64,000 nucleotides of DNA from JAWXBM01 sp034440115. GTDB taxonomy: Bacteria > Pseudomonadota > Gammaproteobacteria > Xanthomonadales > SZUA-36. How positions within the stretch are numbered: the first letter of the stretch is position 1; each line of letters begins with the position of its first letter. A program made the translations under genes and the position numbers. This document shows positions 42,763 to 52,645 of this stretch, one piece after another. The stretch lies in contig JAWXBM010000107.1 of the NCBI GenBank assembly GCA_034440115.1, forward strand, positions 1 through 64,000, written 5' to 3'. The notes beneath the pieces were generated by a model that saw only the letters and a list, made by a program, of their open reading frames with translations, did no database searches and was not told the DNA's origin.

Positions 42763-43048
42763 CAAACTGTTCAAGGAACTTGACGCTAATCTTCAAGAAG
42801 CCGTTAAGGTTGTAAGTGGAAGCGCGGTTGTGAAATCAGTCTATGTGGTTTTAAGCCCGTCTGAAATCAAATCCATTCGAACCGGTGTTGACATGTCCCA
42901 GGCCGATTTCGCGCAATCCTTCCAACTGTGTCTCGACACGCTGAAGGGTTGGGAACAAGGCAAACGCAAACCTGATTCCGCGGCGGCCAATTATCTACGA
43001 ATGATTCAAGCTGACCCGCAACATGTTCGACGCGTACTTGCCGCCTGA
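42755..43048 (+). CDS. HigA-type antitoxin, probably orphan
   Basis: A 97-residue HTH_XRE-type protein (ATG 42755) of the HigA2 kind. The HTH contains LSPSEIKSIRTGVDMSQADF and FQLCLDTLKGWEQGKRKPDS, with LRMIQADPQHVRRVLAA at the C-terminus. Its start overlaps the end of the truncated toxin by eight bases. It ends flush against the convergent queF stop. The dyad upstream of the toxin is a plausible operator. The toxin being broken makes this an orphan regulator, possibly retained by chance or for another regulatory role. Confidence 0.86.
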   Translation: MDDKLFKELDANLQEAVKVVSGSAVVKSVYVVLSPSEIKSIRTGVDMSQADFAQSFQLCLDTLKGWEQGKRKPDSAAANYLRMIQADPQHVRRVLAA

Positions 43049-43426
43049 TCAGGGTTTTTGGCCGTTCCAGCCTTTCGCGGTATGTTCTACAACGACAGTG
43101 GTGTAAACCCCACCGCGTACGTTGAACTCAGCGGTCAGGCGCACAAAGCGCGGATCGGTTGCGGTTACCAGGTCATCCAGGATTCGGTTAGTCAGATCTT
43201 CGTGAAATCCGCCCTGATCGCGGTAGCTCCACAGGTATAATTTCCAGGATTTCAGCTCGACACAGCGCTGATCCGGAATATACTCCAGCAGCAGGGTGGC
43301 GAAGTCGGGTTGGCCGGTCTTGGGGCAGAGACAAGTAAATTCTGGAGTTTCAATCTGGATGGTATAATCCCGCGACGGTTTGGGATTGGGAAATACCTCT
43401 AATTCAGTGCTGGGTTGGGTACTCAC
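43049..43426 (-). CDS. queF: NADPH-dependent preQ0 reductase, unimodular
   Basis: Reduces 7-cyano-7-deazaguanine (preQ0) to preQ1 on the queuosine pathway. It is the short, unimodular type (125 residues), with the catalytic cysteine in PEFTCLCPKTGQPDF and the aspartate in QPDFA, plus the ELKSWKLYLWSYRDQGGFHE segment, which varies from the common ESKSLKLY. GTG start at 43426 with AAGGAG upstream. QueG is in the same window. I looked for a preQ1 riboswitch upstream (43427-43624) and found none. Confidence 0.95.
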   Translation of the reverse strand: MSTQPSTELEVFPNPKPSRDYTIQIETPEFTCLCPKTGQPDFATLLLEYIPDQRCVELKSWKLYLWSYRDQGGFHEDLTNRILDDLVTATDPRFVRLTAEFNVRGGVYTTVVVEHTAKGWNGQKP

Positions 43427-43624
43427 GGTAACTCCTTAAAATTAAATAAAAATTCCAAAAACATAATAGTTAACGACGCAGTTTAGCGAGTTCATGAAAC
43501 AACATTCAATGCGGCAGCAGCCCGGAACGCGGCTGACAGGCCAGATACTGACCATGGCAGACACGAAAAATCAACCGCATCTCAGCCACTTAAGCTGTGT
43601 AGCAAAGGCTGGAGTAGCCGTCGA

Positions 43625-46600
43625 ATGAGGCTGACAGCAGTCAAGTTGGCGGGCTTCAAATCCTTTGTCGACCCGACGACTTTCTACGCGCCGACTAACC
43701 TGACCGGCATTGTCGGGCCCAATGGTTGTGGCAAATCCAACATCATCGATGCGGTGCGCTGGGTGATGGGCGAAGCCTCGGCCAAGATGCTGCGTGGCGA
43801 ATCCATGGCTGACGTGATTTTCTCCGGCTCATCTACCCGCAAACCGGTGGGTACCGCCACAGTGGAACTGATGTTCGATAATTCCGATGGTCGTGTCGGC
43901 GGTGCCTATGCCGGTTACAACGAAATTTCGGTCAAACGGCAGGTAACACGCGACGGAATCTCGTTGTATTTCCTCAACGGCAGTCGGGTGCGTCGCAAGG
44001 ATGTGAAAGATCTGTTCCTCGGCACCGGCCTGGGTTCTCGCAGCTACTCGATTATCGAACAGGGCATGATTTCTGAGGTGGTTGATGCCCGCCCGGAAGA
44101 AATCCGGGCTCATCTTGAAGAGGCGGCCGGAATTTCCCGATACAAGGAACGCCGCCGCGAAACTGAAAACCGCATCCAACATACCCGTGACAATTTGGCG
44201 CGTTTGGCGGATCTGCGCGACGAGGTAGGCAAACATTTGAATCGTCTGCAGCGCCAGGCAGCCGCCGCCAATCGCTATCGCAAGCTGAAGCAGCAAAAAC
44301 GTGAATTGGATTCGCGTCTGCTGACACTGCGCTGGCGTGATCTGAAAGCCGCAGCCGAAAATGGCTTGCAAGGTCTGGCCAAGTTGGAAACCAGCTTGCA
44401 GCAAAGCGTGGCGGCGCAACGTGCAGCCGAAGCAGTGCTGGAAGAAATCCACCAGCAGCAGACTCTGTCCAACGAGCAATTCAGTGAAATCCAGGGCGAG
44501 TTGTACACCGTAGGTGGCGAAATTGCCCGGCTGGAACAGGCCATACGGCATGCCCGCGAATTGCACGCGCGGCAAAAATCAGAATTTGAAGAAACTTCGA
44601 GTGCACTGAACGATATTGAAAAGCACATCGGGCTGGACCGCGCCCAGGTGGAAGACCTGACCCGCTCGCTGGCGGAAGCCGAGCCGGCCTTGAAACAGGC
44701 TCAAGGCGTGGAAGAAGCCGCCAATGAGACCTTGCAGACGGTGGAAACCGAAGTGCAGGCCTGGCAGGAAAGCTTTGAACAGCATCATCAGAAGAGTGCG
44801 GATGCACAGCGCCAGGCAGATTTGCAAAGAGCTCAGATCAGCAGTCTGGAGCAGCGCATGTTGCAAAACGTGCGGCGCATGGAAACGCTGCAACAGGAAA
44901 CCGTCGGTGCCGATACCGCTGATATGTTGCAAGCCGTTGAGTCACTGGACCGGGAAGCCAAGCAACTGGCTGAACAGGACAGCCAGCAGCAAGCTGCGTT
45001 GGATGCCATTCGCCGCGAACTCAGCCATCGCCAGTCAGCTTTGCGTGAGGCGGAAAAAGCCGCGCAGCAGCAGCAGCGCGATCTGCATACTGGTGAAGGC
45101 AAGCTGGAATCGTTGCTTTCATTGCAGGCCGCCGCACTGGCCGCTGGCGACAATCAGGATTGGTTAGCCGCGCATGGGCTGAACAAGGCACCACGGCTGG
45201 CCAAGCTGATTAAGGTTAAACACGGCTGGGAAGCGGCCACCGAAGTGGTTCTGGGTCATTGGCTGCAGTCGGTAGTGGCCGATGAAGATGACGACCGGGT
45301 GCGGGCGCTGGCCCAGTTGGACGATTCTGTTATCGACTTGGTCGATGGAGCTTGCGGCAAGGTAGCAGCCAAACCCGGCAGCCTGGCCGCTCAGGTCAGT
45401 GGTCCAGATGTGGTGGTGAGGTGGTTGAATCAGGTGCGTTGCGCCAATTCTCTGGAGCAGGCCTGGAATGACCGGGCACAACTGCAAGAAGGCGAGTCGT
45501 TCCTGACCCAGACCGGCGAATGGTTGGGCCAGGGCTGGATCCGAGTGGCCCATGGCAAGCCGGGTGAAGAAGGTATGTTGGCCCGGGAAAAAGCCATTGC
45601 TAACCTGCGGCAGGAATTGGATGAACTGGGTCCGCAAGTGGCCGCAGCACAACAGCAGATGGAAACCGAGCGTGAAGCGCTATCGCAACTGGAACAGAAA
45701 ATCCGCGATGACCAGGTAGAAGCCAATAACCTGCATCGCCGCCGGAATGAGATTGAGGGCCAGGCGCAAAGCCGCCGGGCCAATATCCAGTTGCTGGACA
45801 AGCGCCAGTTAACCATTGCCACCGAAAATACCGAGTTGCGGCAGCAATTTGAGCAGGACGAAGCCGCTGTCAAAGAGGCGCGTGGCGCGGTAGAACAATC
45901 AGTTGAAGTCATGAACACCCTGCAGCAGCAGCGGCAACGGCTGGACAGCCAGCGTGCAGATCTGTTGCAACGCCGCGAAACGGCCCGGTCTGAGGCCAGG
46001 ACGGCCCGCGAAAATCGCCACGAATTTGCCCTTAAAGTTGAATCGCGCCGGGCCAGTCTGGATTCCCTGACTCAATCCCTGCAACGCATGGACACCCAGC
46101 TCAGCCAATTGCAGCAGCGCTATGTTAACCTCAGCGAAGAAATCGCCAAGGTGCAAGATCCGCAACAGGCGCACAGAACAGAAATGGACGCTTTGTTGCA
46201 ACGCCGGGTGGAAACCGAAAAGCGCCTGGCCAATGCCCGCGCTGGTTTGCACGAGCTGGAAGAGAAATACCGGCAGAAAGATGGCGAACGCCAATCCTCG
46301 GTGCAGCAATCGGATGAAATTCGCGAACAACTGGAACGCTATCGCCTTGCGCAGCAAGAACTGGAGCTGAACACTCGCACACTGCAGCGGCAGGTGGAAG
46401 AACTCGGTGGCAATACCACAGAAATAGCTGAACAGATGCCCGAAGAAGCGGACGCTGACGAATGGGCCAGAGAGCTGGAAGATTTACAGGAAAAGATCAT
46501 TCGGCTGGAACCGGTGAACCTCGCAGCGATTGAGGAATACGAAGAAGAGAAGAAGCGTAAGGACTACCTCGACGCCCAGGATGCGGATCTGTGTCTGGCA

Positions 46601-47122
46601 CTTTCTACTTTGGAAGAAGCCATTGCCAAAATCGACCGCAAAACCCGGACCCGTTTCAAGGAAACCTTTGAGAAGGTGAACAAAGGAGTGCAGGAAATTT
46701 TCCCGCGCTTGTTTGGCGGAGGACACGCTTATCTGGAACTGACCGGCGATGACATGCTCACTACCGGTGTCAGTATTATGGCCCGGCCACCCGGCAAGCG
46801 GGTCAGTAGTATTCACCTGCTATCCGGTGGTGAAAAGGCCCTGACGGCTGTGTCTTTCGTGTTTTCCATATTCCAGTTGAACCCGGCACCTTTCTGCCTG
46901 CTGGACGAAGTGGATGCACCTTTGGATGATTCCAACGTGGTGCGTTTCTCCAGTATGGTTAAGGAAATGTCCGAGACAGTGCAGTTCATCTACGTGACGC
47001 ATAATAAAATCACCATGGAAATGGCGCATCAACTGAGCGGTGTCACCATGCGTGAACCGGGCGTATCACGCCTGGTGCAAGTGGACATTGATGAAGCTGC
47101 CAAACTCGCTGGGCAGGCGTGA
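43625..47122 (+). CDS. smc: Chromosome partition protein SMC
   Basis: A 1165-residue condensin ATPase. The N-terminal head holds Walker A TGIVGPNGCGKSNIIDAVRW and the C-terminal head the LLSGGEKALTAVSFVFSIF signature and Walker B FCLLDEVDAPLDDSN. Two long coiled coils flank a hinge at about residues 500-650 (APRLAKLIKVKHGWEAATEV). ScpA and ScpB are encoded at 39-40.7 kb. ATG at 43625 is the family start (MRLTAVKLAGFKSFVDPT). smc-zipA-ligA is the Pseudomonas order. Confidence 0.97.
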   Translation: MRLTAVKLAGFKSFVDPTTFYAPTNLTGIVGPNGCGKSNIIDAVRWVMGEASAKMLRGESMADVIFSGSSTRKPVGTATVELMFDNSDGRVGGAYAGYNEISVKRQVTRDGISLYFLNGSRVRRKDVKDLFLGTGLGSRSYSIIEQGMISEVVDARPEEIRAHLEEAAGISRYKERRRETENRIQHTRDNLARLADLRDEVGKHLNRLQRQAAAANRYRKLKQQKRELDSRLLTLRWRDLKAAAENGLQGLAKLETSLQQSVAAQRAAEAVLEEIHQQQTLSNEQFSEIQGELYTVGGEIARLEQAIRHARELHARQKSEFEETSSALNDIEKHIGLDRAQVEDLTRSLAEAEPALKQAQGVEEAANETLQTVETEVQAWQESFEQHHQKSADAQRQADLQRAQISSLEQRMLQNVRRMETLQQETVGADTADMLQAVESLDREAKQLAEQDSQQQAALDAIRRELSHRQSALREAEKAAQQQQRDLHTGEGKLESLLSLQAAALAAGDNQDWLAAHGLNKAPRLAKLIKVKHGWEAATEVVLGHWLQSVVADEDDDRVRALAQLDDSVIDLVDGACGKVAAKPGSLAAQVSGPDVVVRWLNQVRCANSLEQAWNDRAQLQEGESFLTQTGEWLGQGWIRVAHGKPGEEGMLAREKAIANLRQELDELGPQVAAAQQQMETEREALSQLEQKIRDDQVEANNLHRRRNEIEGQAQSRRANIQLLDKRQLTIATENTELRQQFEQDEAAVKEARGAVEQSVEVMNTLQQQRQRLDSQRADLLQRRETARSEARTARENRHEFALKVESRRASLDSLTQSLQRMDTQLSQLQQRYVNLSEEIAKVQDPQQAHRTEMDALLQRRVETEKRLANARAGLHELEEKYRQKDGERQSSVQQSDEIREQLERYRLAQQELELNTRTLQRQVEELGGNTTEIAEQMPEEADADEWARELEDLQEKIIRLEPVNLAAIEEYEEEKKRKDYLDAQDADLCLALSTLEEAIAKIDRKTRTRFKETFEKVNKGVQEIFPRLFGGGHAYLELTGDDMLTTGVSIMARPPGKRVSSIHLLSGGEKALTAVSFVFSIFQLNPAPFCLLDEVDAPLDDSNVVRFSSMVKEMSETVQFIYVTHNKITMEMAHQLSGVTMREPGVSRLVQVDIDEAAKLAGQA

Positions 47123-47150
47123 TTAGCTAAGACGGTTAAGAGATTTGCAG

Positions 47151-47900
47151 ATGGATACAGCAACTTTAAGATGGATCATTATTGCTATCGGGATCATTAT
47201 CCTGGGTACAATTTTCCTGTTTGGCAATCCTGAAAAGAAGCAGAAGCCACGGGCGTCGCGACGCAAGCCGACAACGGATGGGGCCGGCCGGCTTGAGCCC
47301 ACTCTGGACGAATCAGAGATTGAGCATGAGGCTGAAACCGCTGAGCTACTGGAGTTGCAGGGGCAGGGTGAATTGCCCATGGACAAACCCCCGGGCCGGA
47401 TCGAGCCTGAATTGAAAGCTGTGCCGGAGCCGCGCAAACCTCCAAAGTCGCAAAAGCCCGCGGGTCCGCCACCAGAAAAAATTGTCACTCTGTTCATTCT
47501 CGCAACGGATAAACAGGTAATAAACGGCACCGATCTGCTGCAGGTCGCTTTGAAAACCGGTCTGGAACTGGGTGATATGGATATCTTTCATCGCCAGGCA
47601 GATGGCAGTGATACGCCAGTATTCAGCCTGGCCAATGCGCACAAGCCCGGCTATTTCGACAAAGATGCCTGGAACAGCTTTGAAACCAAGGCCCTGGTGG
47701 TATTTCTTACCTTGCCCGGGCCAATGTTGGCACTGGATGCCTGGGATACCATGCTGGCTTCCGTCAAGCGCATTGCCAGTGTGTTGAATGCAGAATTACA
47801 CGACGAAGAGCACCAGCCACTGACTCGTCAGAAGGAAGGCAAAATCCGTGAGGAAATGCGCCATTTTGACCGTGAACGTGCCCGCAAGGCTTTGCTCTGA
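47151..47900 (+). CDS. zipA: Cell division protein ZipA
   Basis: A 249-residue inner-membrane protein that tethers and bundles FtsZ at the Z ring. A short N-terminal membrane segment (about 7-25, IIIAIGIIILGTIFLF), a charged and proline-rich linker (RKPTTDGAGRLE..., PEPRKPPKSQKPAG) and a C-terminal FtsZ-binding domain (about 105-245) with VTLFILATDKQVINGTDLLQ and TKALVVFLTLPGPML. ATG at 47151 is preferred over TTG at 47145. Between smc and ligA, as in Pseudomonas. Confidence 0.95.
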   Translation: MDTATLRWIIIAIGIIILGTIFLFGNPEKKQKPRASRRKPTTDGAGRLEPTLDESEIEHEAETAELLELQGQGELPMDKPPGRIEPELKAVPEPRKPPKSQKPAGPPPEKIVTLFILATDKQVINGTDLLQVALKTGLELGDMDIFHRQADGSDTPVFSLANAHKPGYFDKDAWNSFETKALVVFLTLPGPMLALDAWDTMLASVKRIASVLNAELHDEEHQPLTRQKEGKIREEMRHFDRERARKALL

Positions 47901-47912
47901 GGCTGGACTATA

Positions 47913-49952
47913 GTGACTGCTAGTGAGTCAGCCTTCAGTTCGCAACAAGCCGCTGCACAGATAGCTGAACTGCGCGAGCAAATTGAAGGCCATAACTACC
48001 GCTATTACGTGCTGGATGAACCCAGCATTCCGGATGCTGAATATGATCGCTTGCTGCGCGCATTGCAGCAACTTGAAGACGATTTTCCTGAACTGCTTAC
48101 GGCAGATTCGCCGACCCAACGGGTAGGTGCTATTCCTGCAGAAGGCTTCGACGAAGTTCGACACCGTTATCCCATGTTATCGCTGGCCAACGCTTTTTCG
48201 GCTGAAGAGACCAGTCTGTTTCACCAGCGTGTGTTGAAAGGGCTGGAAACAGAGCATGTGGAATATGTGGCTGAACCCAAGCTGGACGGGGTAGCCATTT
48301 CACTGCGCTATGAGAACGGTAAACTGACACAAGCGGCCACTCGGGGTGACGGCAGCAGCGGCGAAGACGTTACTGCCAACGTACGCACTATTCGCGCCAT
48401 ACCACTTTCATTACGGAGCAGGGGCTGGCCGCAGGAAGTTGCAGTTCGCGGTGAGATCTACATGCCATTGGCGGGTTTTCTTGCCTATAACCGAAAGGAA
48501 CGCGAGCAGGGTGGCAAGGAACTGATCAACCCACGCAATGCGGCTGCGGGTAGTTTGCGTCAGTTGGACTCATGCCTAACAGCCCAGCGCCCGCTGGCGT
48601 TTTTTGCTTATGCTGCCGCAGCGGATCAGGGATTAGCTACCAATCAGTATGATTTGCTGCAGCAATTACGTGAATGGGGCTTTCCGGTTAATCCGGAAGT
48701 GCGTTTGGTGCAGGATGACGTCGGTTGTGATGGCTTCTACGAAAACCTGGCAGAACGCCGGGCTGCACTGGCTTATGACATCGATGGCGTGGTGTTCAAG
48801 GTCAACCAGAAGCGCGATCAGGAAACCCTGGGATTCGTCAGCCGTGCGCCACGTTGGGCCATAGCGCGCAAGTTTCCCGCACAGGAGGAAATGACCCGCC
48901 TGTTGTCCATTGACGTGCAAGTCGGTCGCACCGGAGCTTTAACGCCGGTAGCACGCCTGCAGCCGGTATTTGTCGGTGGCGTAACCGTGACCAACGCCAC
49001 CTTGCACAATCTGGATGAAATCCGCCGCAAGGATGTCCGGCCCGGTGACTGGGTGGTGGTGCGGCGCGCCGGTGACGTCATACCGGAAGTAGCCCGCATG
49101 GTGCTGGATAAACGCCAGGGCGAGCCGGTTGAGTTTCAAATGCCCACCGAATGCCCGGTATGTGGATCTGCCGTTGAGCAACTGGAGTCCGAAGCAGTAG
49201 CGCGTTGCACCGGCGGCCTGTTCTGCCCGGCACAGCGGAAGCAAAGCCTGATGCATTTTGCTTCAAGGCGGGCGATGAATATTGAGGGTCTGGGCGAAAA
49301 ACTGATCGATCAACTGGTGGAAAGCGGCTTGGTACATACTCTGGTCGATTTATACCGTTTGGATCAGGAGCAGTTGTCCGGTCTTGAGCGCATGGGGGAA
49401 AAATCGGCTTATAAACTGGTAACGGAAATTGCCAAAAGCAAATCGCCGGAGCTGGGTCGTCTACTGTTCGCACTGGGTATCCGTGAGGTGGGCGAGGTGA
49501 CCGCACAATCACTAGCACGCCAATTTGGTTCGTTGCAGGCACTGGCTGAAGCCAGTCAGGAAGCCCTGATGGACGTTCCGGATGTGGGGCCGGTAGTCGC
49601 CAGTCATGTATTTGCCTTTTTCCAGGAGCCACATAACCAGCAGGTATTGGCTGACCTGATGGCTGAGGGTGTGCAAGCGCTGGCGGTTGAAGAGTCAGGC
49701 GAAGAACAACCTTTGGCCGGACAAATCTGGGTTTTAACCGGCACCCTGGCCATGCCAAGAACCCGGGCCAAGACGCTGCTGGAATCGCTGGGTGCAAGAG
49801 TGACCGGCAGTGTTTCGGCTAAAACCAGCGTGCTTCTGGCGGGTGCCGATGCGGGCTCAAAATTGCGCAAGGCAGAAACGCTGGGTATTGAGGTTGTGGA
49901 CGAAAAAGTCTTTATTCAGTTGCTTATCGGCCATGGGCTGGATGCAACTTAA
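47913..49952 (+). CDS. ligA: NAD-dependent DNA ligase
   Basis: A 679-residue ligase that seals nicks in replication and repair. Adenylation domain with the active-site lysine in AEPKLDGVAISLRYENGKL (about residue 120), an OB fold with NATLHNLDEIRRKDVRPGDW, a zinc finger (CPVCGS, later CTGGLFCPAQ), four helix-hairpin-helix motifs and a C-terminal BRCT domain (about 595-670). GTG start at 47913, 12 bases after zipA; it has no clear ribosome site, so coupling with zipA is likely. Confidence 0.97.
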   Translation: MTASESAFSSQQAAAQIAELREQIEGHNYRYYVLDEPSIPDAEYDRLLRALQQLEDDFPELLTADSPTQRVGAIPAEGFDEVRHRYPMLSLANAFSAEETSLFHQRVLKGLETEHVEYVAEPKLDGVAISLRYENGKLTQAATRGDGSSGEDVTANVRTIRAIPLSLRSRGWPQEVAVRGEIYMPLAGFLAYNRKEREQGGKELINPRNAAAGSLRQLDSCLTAQRPLAFFAYAAAADQGLATNQYDLLQQLREWGFPVNPEVRLVQDDVGCDGFYENLAERRAALAYDIDGVVFKVNQKRDQETLGFVSRAPRWAIARKFPAQEEMTRLLSIDVQVGRTGALTPVARLQPVFVGGVTVTNATLHNLDEIRRKDVRPGDWVVVRRAGDVIPEVARMVLDKRQGEPVEFQMPTECPVCGSAVEQLESEAVARCTGGLFCPAQRKQSLMHFASRRAMNIEGLGEKLIDQLVESGLVHTLVDLYRLDQEQLSGLERMGEKSAYKLVTEIAKSKSPELGRLLFALGIREVGEVTAQSLARQFGSLQALAEASQEALMDVPDVGPVVASHVFAFFQEPHNQQVLADLMAEGVQALAVEESGEEQPLAGQIWVLTGTLAMPRTRAKTLLESLGARVTGSVSAKTSVLLAGADAGSKLRKAETLGIEVVDEKVFIQLLIGHGLDAT

Positions 49953-49966
49953 ACGCATCTACTGAC

Positions 49967-50860
49967 TTGAAAAACATTTTACTGGTCATGAATCCACAGG
50001 CCGGCGGTGGACGCGCTGCAAAGTTACTGCCTGCCATTGAACACGAGCTGGGCCAGCATGTCAGCCAGCAGCAGGTTTTCTGCAGCAGTGCTTCGGCCAG
50101 CATTCGCAACTGGCTGGGGCAGAAAAACCTGAATGGTATTGATGCCGTAGTGGCTGCTGGTGGCGATGGTACTTTGTTCGAAGCCGTGAATGGTCTGATG
50201 TGTCACTCACTGCAGTCACGCCCACCGCTGGGCGTATTGCCCATCGGCACGGGTAACGCCTTCAGCCGTGATCTTGGCCTGCAGGCTGGTGATTGGCAAT
50301 CCGCATTGGAGCTGATTTTCAAAGGCGAAACCCGCCAAATCGACCTCGGGCAAATTGATTGTGCTGCCGGGCGAATTTATTTTCTGAATATTGCCGGCAT
50401 GGGCTTTGTGGTTGACGCGGGCCTCACGGCGCGCAGACTGAAACACATTGGTCACAGCGCTTACACGCTCTCAGCTTTGTGGCAAACGCTGAAAATGCGC
50501 GGTCACCGCCTGCGCATCGAAGTGGATGGCAGGCTGATTGAACAGGACAATCTGTTTGTAGAATTATCCAATTCGCGCTACACCGGCACCTCGTTTTTGA
50601 TGGCGCCAGGTGCGAGGCTGGATGATGGGCTACTGGACCTGACCTTGCTGCGCAGATTGCCCAGAATCAGGCTGTTGCGGCTGTTTCCAACCATCTACTC
50701 CGGCAAGCATGTTGATTATCCGGAAGTGATGGTGGTGCAGGGCCGTGAATTCAGCATCATTGAGCCCACTGACTATCCCTTGATGATCGATGGGGAGTTT
50801 GTCGGCACCACTCCAGCCAGAATACGTTGCCTGCCCGGAGAGCTCAGAATTTTTGCCTGA
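49967..50860 (+). CDS. Diacylglycerol kinase-like lipid kinase
   Basis: A 297-residue DAGK-catalytic-family kinase. GGDGTLFEAVNGL is the nucleotide-binding signature, NPQAGGGRAAK the N-terminal one and LPIGTGNAFSRDLGL the substrate-side one. It probably phosphorylates a lipid such as diacylglycerol, ceramide or a sphingoid base; YegS-like enzymes are close in length. TTG at 49967, 14 bases after ligA; a start in the frame before this is not available. Followed by a gene on the other strand. Confidence 0.88.
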   Translation: MKNILLVMNPQAGGGRAAKLLPAIEHELGQHVSQQQVFCSSASASIRNWLGQKNLNGIDAVVAAGGDGTLFEAVNGLMCHSLQSRPPLGVLPIGTGNAFSRDLGLQAGDWQSALELIFKGETRQIDLGQIDCAAGRIYFLNIAGMGFVVDAGLTARRLKHIGHSAYTLSALWQTLKMRGHRLRIEVDGRLIEQDNLFVELSNSRYTGTSFLMAPGARLDDGLLDLTLLRRLPRIRLLRLFPTIYSGKHVDYPEVMVVQGREFSIIEPTDYPLMIDGEFVGTTPARIRCLPGELRIFA

Positions 50861-50902
50861 TCAGTTTCGCTTGATTGGGCCGAGGCGATATTACGGGCAA
50901 AG

Positions 50903-50926
50903 AAAAGCCGGGCATAACCCGGCTTT
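50903..50926 (-). terminator. Terminator of the SYLF-domain gene
   Basis: AAAGCCGGG (50904-50912) pairs with CCCGGCTTT (50918-50926) around a five-base loop. Read on the minus strand the hairpin is followed by TTCTTTG and sits 18 bases after the stop of the SYLF gene. Confidence 0.75.
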
Positions 50927-50944
50927 CCAAAAAAGATCAGGAAC

Positions 50945-51481
50945 TTATTTTGCTTCGTATTTGAATTTCTGACCACCTACCGAAGCTTCATACATCAGGC
51001 CGCCGCCCACGTTGGTGAAAATCGCTACACCTTTGTTGTAAGAAGCATCAGCCGACGCGCCGGCGGTGGCAGCTACAGCAGATACCTGTGCGCCTACCTC
51101 GAAATTGCCGCGCTGGAAATCATCAAGGGCGGTCTGGTCGTAAAAGAAAATGAATTCCGAGTAGACCTGGCCACCCAGTTGCAAACCGATGCTGAGCTGG
51201 CTCAGCGACGTATTGCCTATGACCTGGTTGCCTGAAATAACCAGGCCTTTACCATATGCTCCACCGATACCTATTCCGCCTTTTCCCACCTTGGGAAAGA
51301 CAGCATAACCGGCTGAGTTATCAAACCAGTCCTTCATACCGGGATCTTTTTCAAGCAAGCCGAGAATTGCGGTATGCACTTCCAATTCAGATTTGTTGGA
51401 CAGATCGGGTTCCCATGCCTGCACTGTTGAAAACCATGCAGTAATCATGAGGCCTGTCAATAACAGACGGGACTTGCGCAT
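50945..51481 (-). CDS. Secreted SYLF-domain (Ysc84-like) lipid-binding protein
   Basis: A 178-residue protein with signal peptide (ending TVQA) and a SYLF domain: HTAILGLLEKDPGMKDWFDN then GYAVFPKVGKGGIGIGGAYG and TNVGGGLMYEASVGGQKF. The family binds phospholipids in eukaryotes; the bacterial role is unknown. The start MRKSRLLL (51481) has GAGGAGAG seven to nine bases upstream on the minus strand; a longer frame from 51511 exists but lacks a better signal. A good terminator follows. Confidence 0.9.
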   Translation of the reverse strand: MRKSRLLLTGLMITAWFSTVQAWEPDLSNKSELEVHTAILGLLEKDPGMKDWFDNSAGYAVFPKVGKGGIGIGGAYGKGLVISGNQVIGNTSLSQLSIGLQLGGQVYSEFIFFYDQTALDDFQRGNFEVGAQVSAVAATAGASADASYNKGVAIFTNVGGGLMYEASVGGQKFKYEAK

Positions 51482-51663
51482 ATAAATCTCTCCTCGGGGT
51501 TTGTTGTGCACACCTGAGACAGGGTTTCCCTGACTTGGTTCCGGTGCTGCTGTCTTAATCGTGGCGCGACATCAAACGGCAACGGTGCTCGCAAGATGTT
51601 CCATTGACCGGTAACATCATCACGCTAAAGGCCAGGCTTGCTGGCCATGGTAATCGCAATCCA

Positions 51664-52593
51664 ATGCCCAGAAAAGTGATCATTACCTGCGCTGTAACCG
51701 GCTCCATTCACACTCCGACCATGAGCCCGCATTTACCGCTGACTCCAACCCAAATAGCAGACGCTTCCATTGCAGCCGCTCATGCAGGTGCTGCCATTAT
51801 TCACCTGCATGCCCGTCAACCCGATACAGGCGCACCCAGTGCAGACCCTGAACACTTCATGCAGTTTCTGCCACGCATACGCGCCGCGTGTGATGCGGTG
51901 GTGAATATTTCCACCGGCGGCAGCTCCCTGATGAGTCTGGATGAACGGTTGGCACCAGCGCGACGAGCGGAGCCGGAAATGTGCTCATTGAACATGGGCA
52001 GCATGAATTTCGGTATTTTCCCCCTGGCCGAACGCTATTCCGATTGGCAGCACGACTGGGAACCCAAGCTACTGGGTGCCACCCGCCGTGTTCCTTTCCG
52101 CAATACCTTTGAAGATATTGAAATGATTCTGGATGACCTCGGGGGCAACCGCGGAGCGAAGTTTGAATTTGAATGTTATGACATCGGCCAGATTGAAACG
52201 CTGGCTTATTATTTGAAGAAAGGCAGGGTGAAAGCACCCTTGTACGTGCAGTTTGTAATGGGCGTTCTCGGTGGCATGGGCGCCAGCCCGGAGAATTTAA
52301 TGACCATGAAGGCGGCGGCCGATCGCTTGCTGGGCGATGCCTATGAATTTTCCGTGCTGGCTGCCGGCGGGATGCAGATGAAGTTGGCCACCATGGGTGC
52401 CGTGTTGGGCGGCAATGTGCGGGTTGGGTTGGAAGATAGCCTGACCATTGCGGCCGGCCAGTTGGCTAGAAGTAACGCAGAACAGGTCAGCAAGATACGG
52501 CGAATTCTGGCAGAACTGGGGTTTGAATCGGCCAGCGCAGTTGAAGCACGCGAACGATTACAAACCAAGGGGCGGGAATCGCAGGCCTTTTGA
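51664..52593 (+). CDS. BKACE family (DUF849) beta-keto acid cleavage enzyme
   Basis: A 309-residue TIM-barrel metalloenzyme. VIITCAVTGSIHTPTMSPHL, the zinc pair in AAIIHLHARQPDTG, and later FECYDIGQIETLAYYLKKG and VQFVMGVLGGMGASPENL are characteristic. BKACE enzymes split a beta-keto acid with acetyl-CoA (or similar) to give acetoacetate and an acyl-CoA; carnitine, lysine-derived and other acids are known substrates. ATG at 51664 matches the family N-terminus; the longer frame from TTG 51604 is less likely. Neighbours do not show the substrate. Confidence 0.9.
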   Translation: MPRKVIITCAVTGSIHTPTMSPHLPLTPTQIADASIAAAHAGAAIIHLHARQPDTGAPSADPEHFMQFLPRIRAACDAVVNISTGGSSLMSLDERLAPARRAEPEMCSLNMGSMNFGIFPLAERYSDWQHDWEPKLLGATRRVPFRNTFEDIEMILDDLGGNRGAKFEFECYDIGQIETLAYYLKKGRVKAPLYVQFVMGVLGGMGASPENLMTMKAAADRLLGDAYEFSVLAAGGMQMKLATMGAVLGGNVRVGLEDSLTIAAGQLARSNAEQVSKIRRILAELGFESASAVEARERLQTKGRESQAF

Positions 52594-52645
52594 GAGTGGC
52601 ATAAATCCACTGTCCAATTTCTGTTCAGCACTAAGGAGACAAACA

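Noticed and set aside
43427..43624. PreQ1 riboswitch upstream of queF
   Set aside because: No class I/II aptamer pattern was visible on the minus strand.
51604..51663. Longer BKACE start at TTG 51604
   Set aside because: The residues before MPRKVIITCAVTG are not typical of BKACE; kept only as an alternative.
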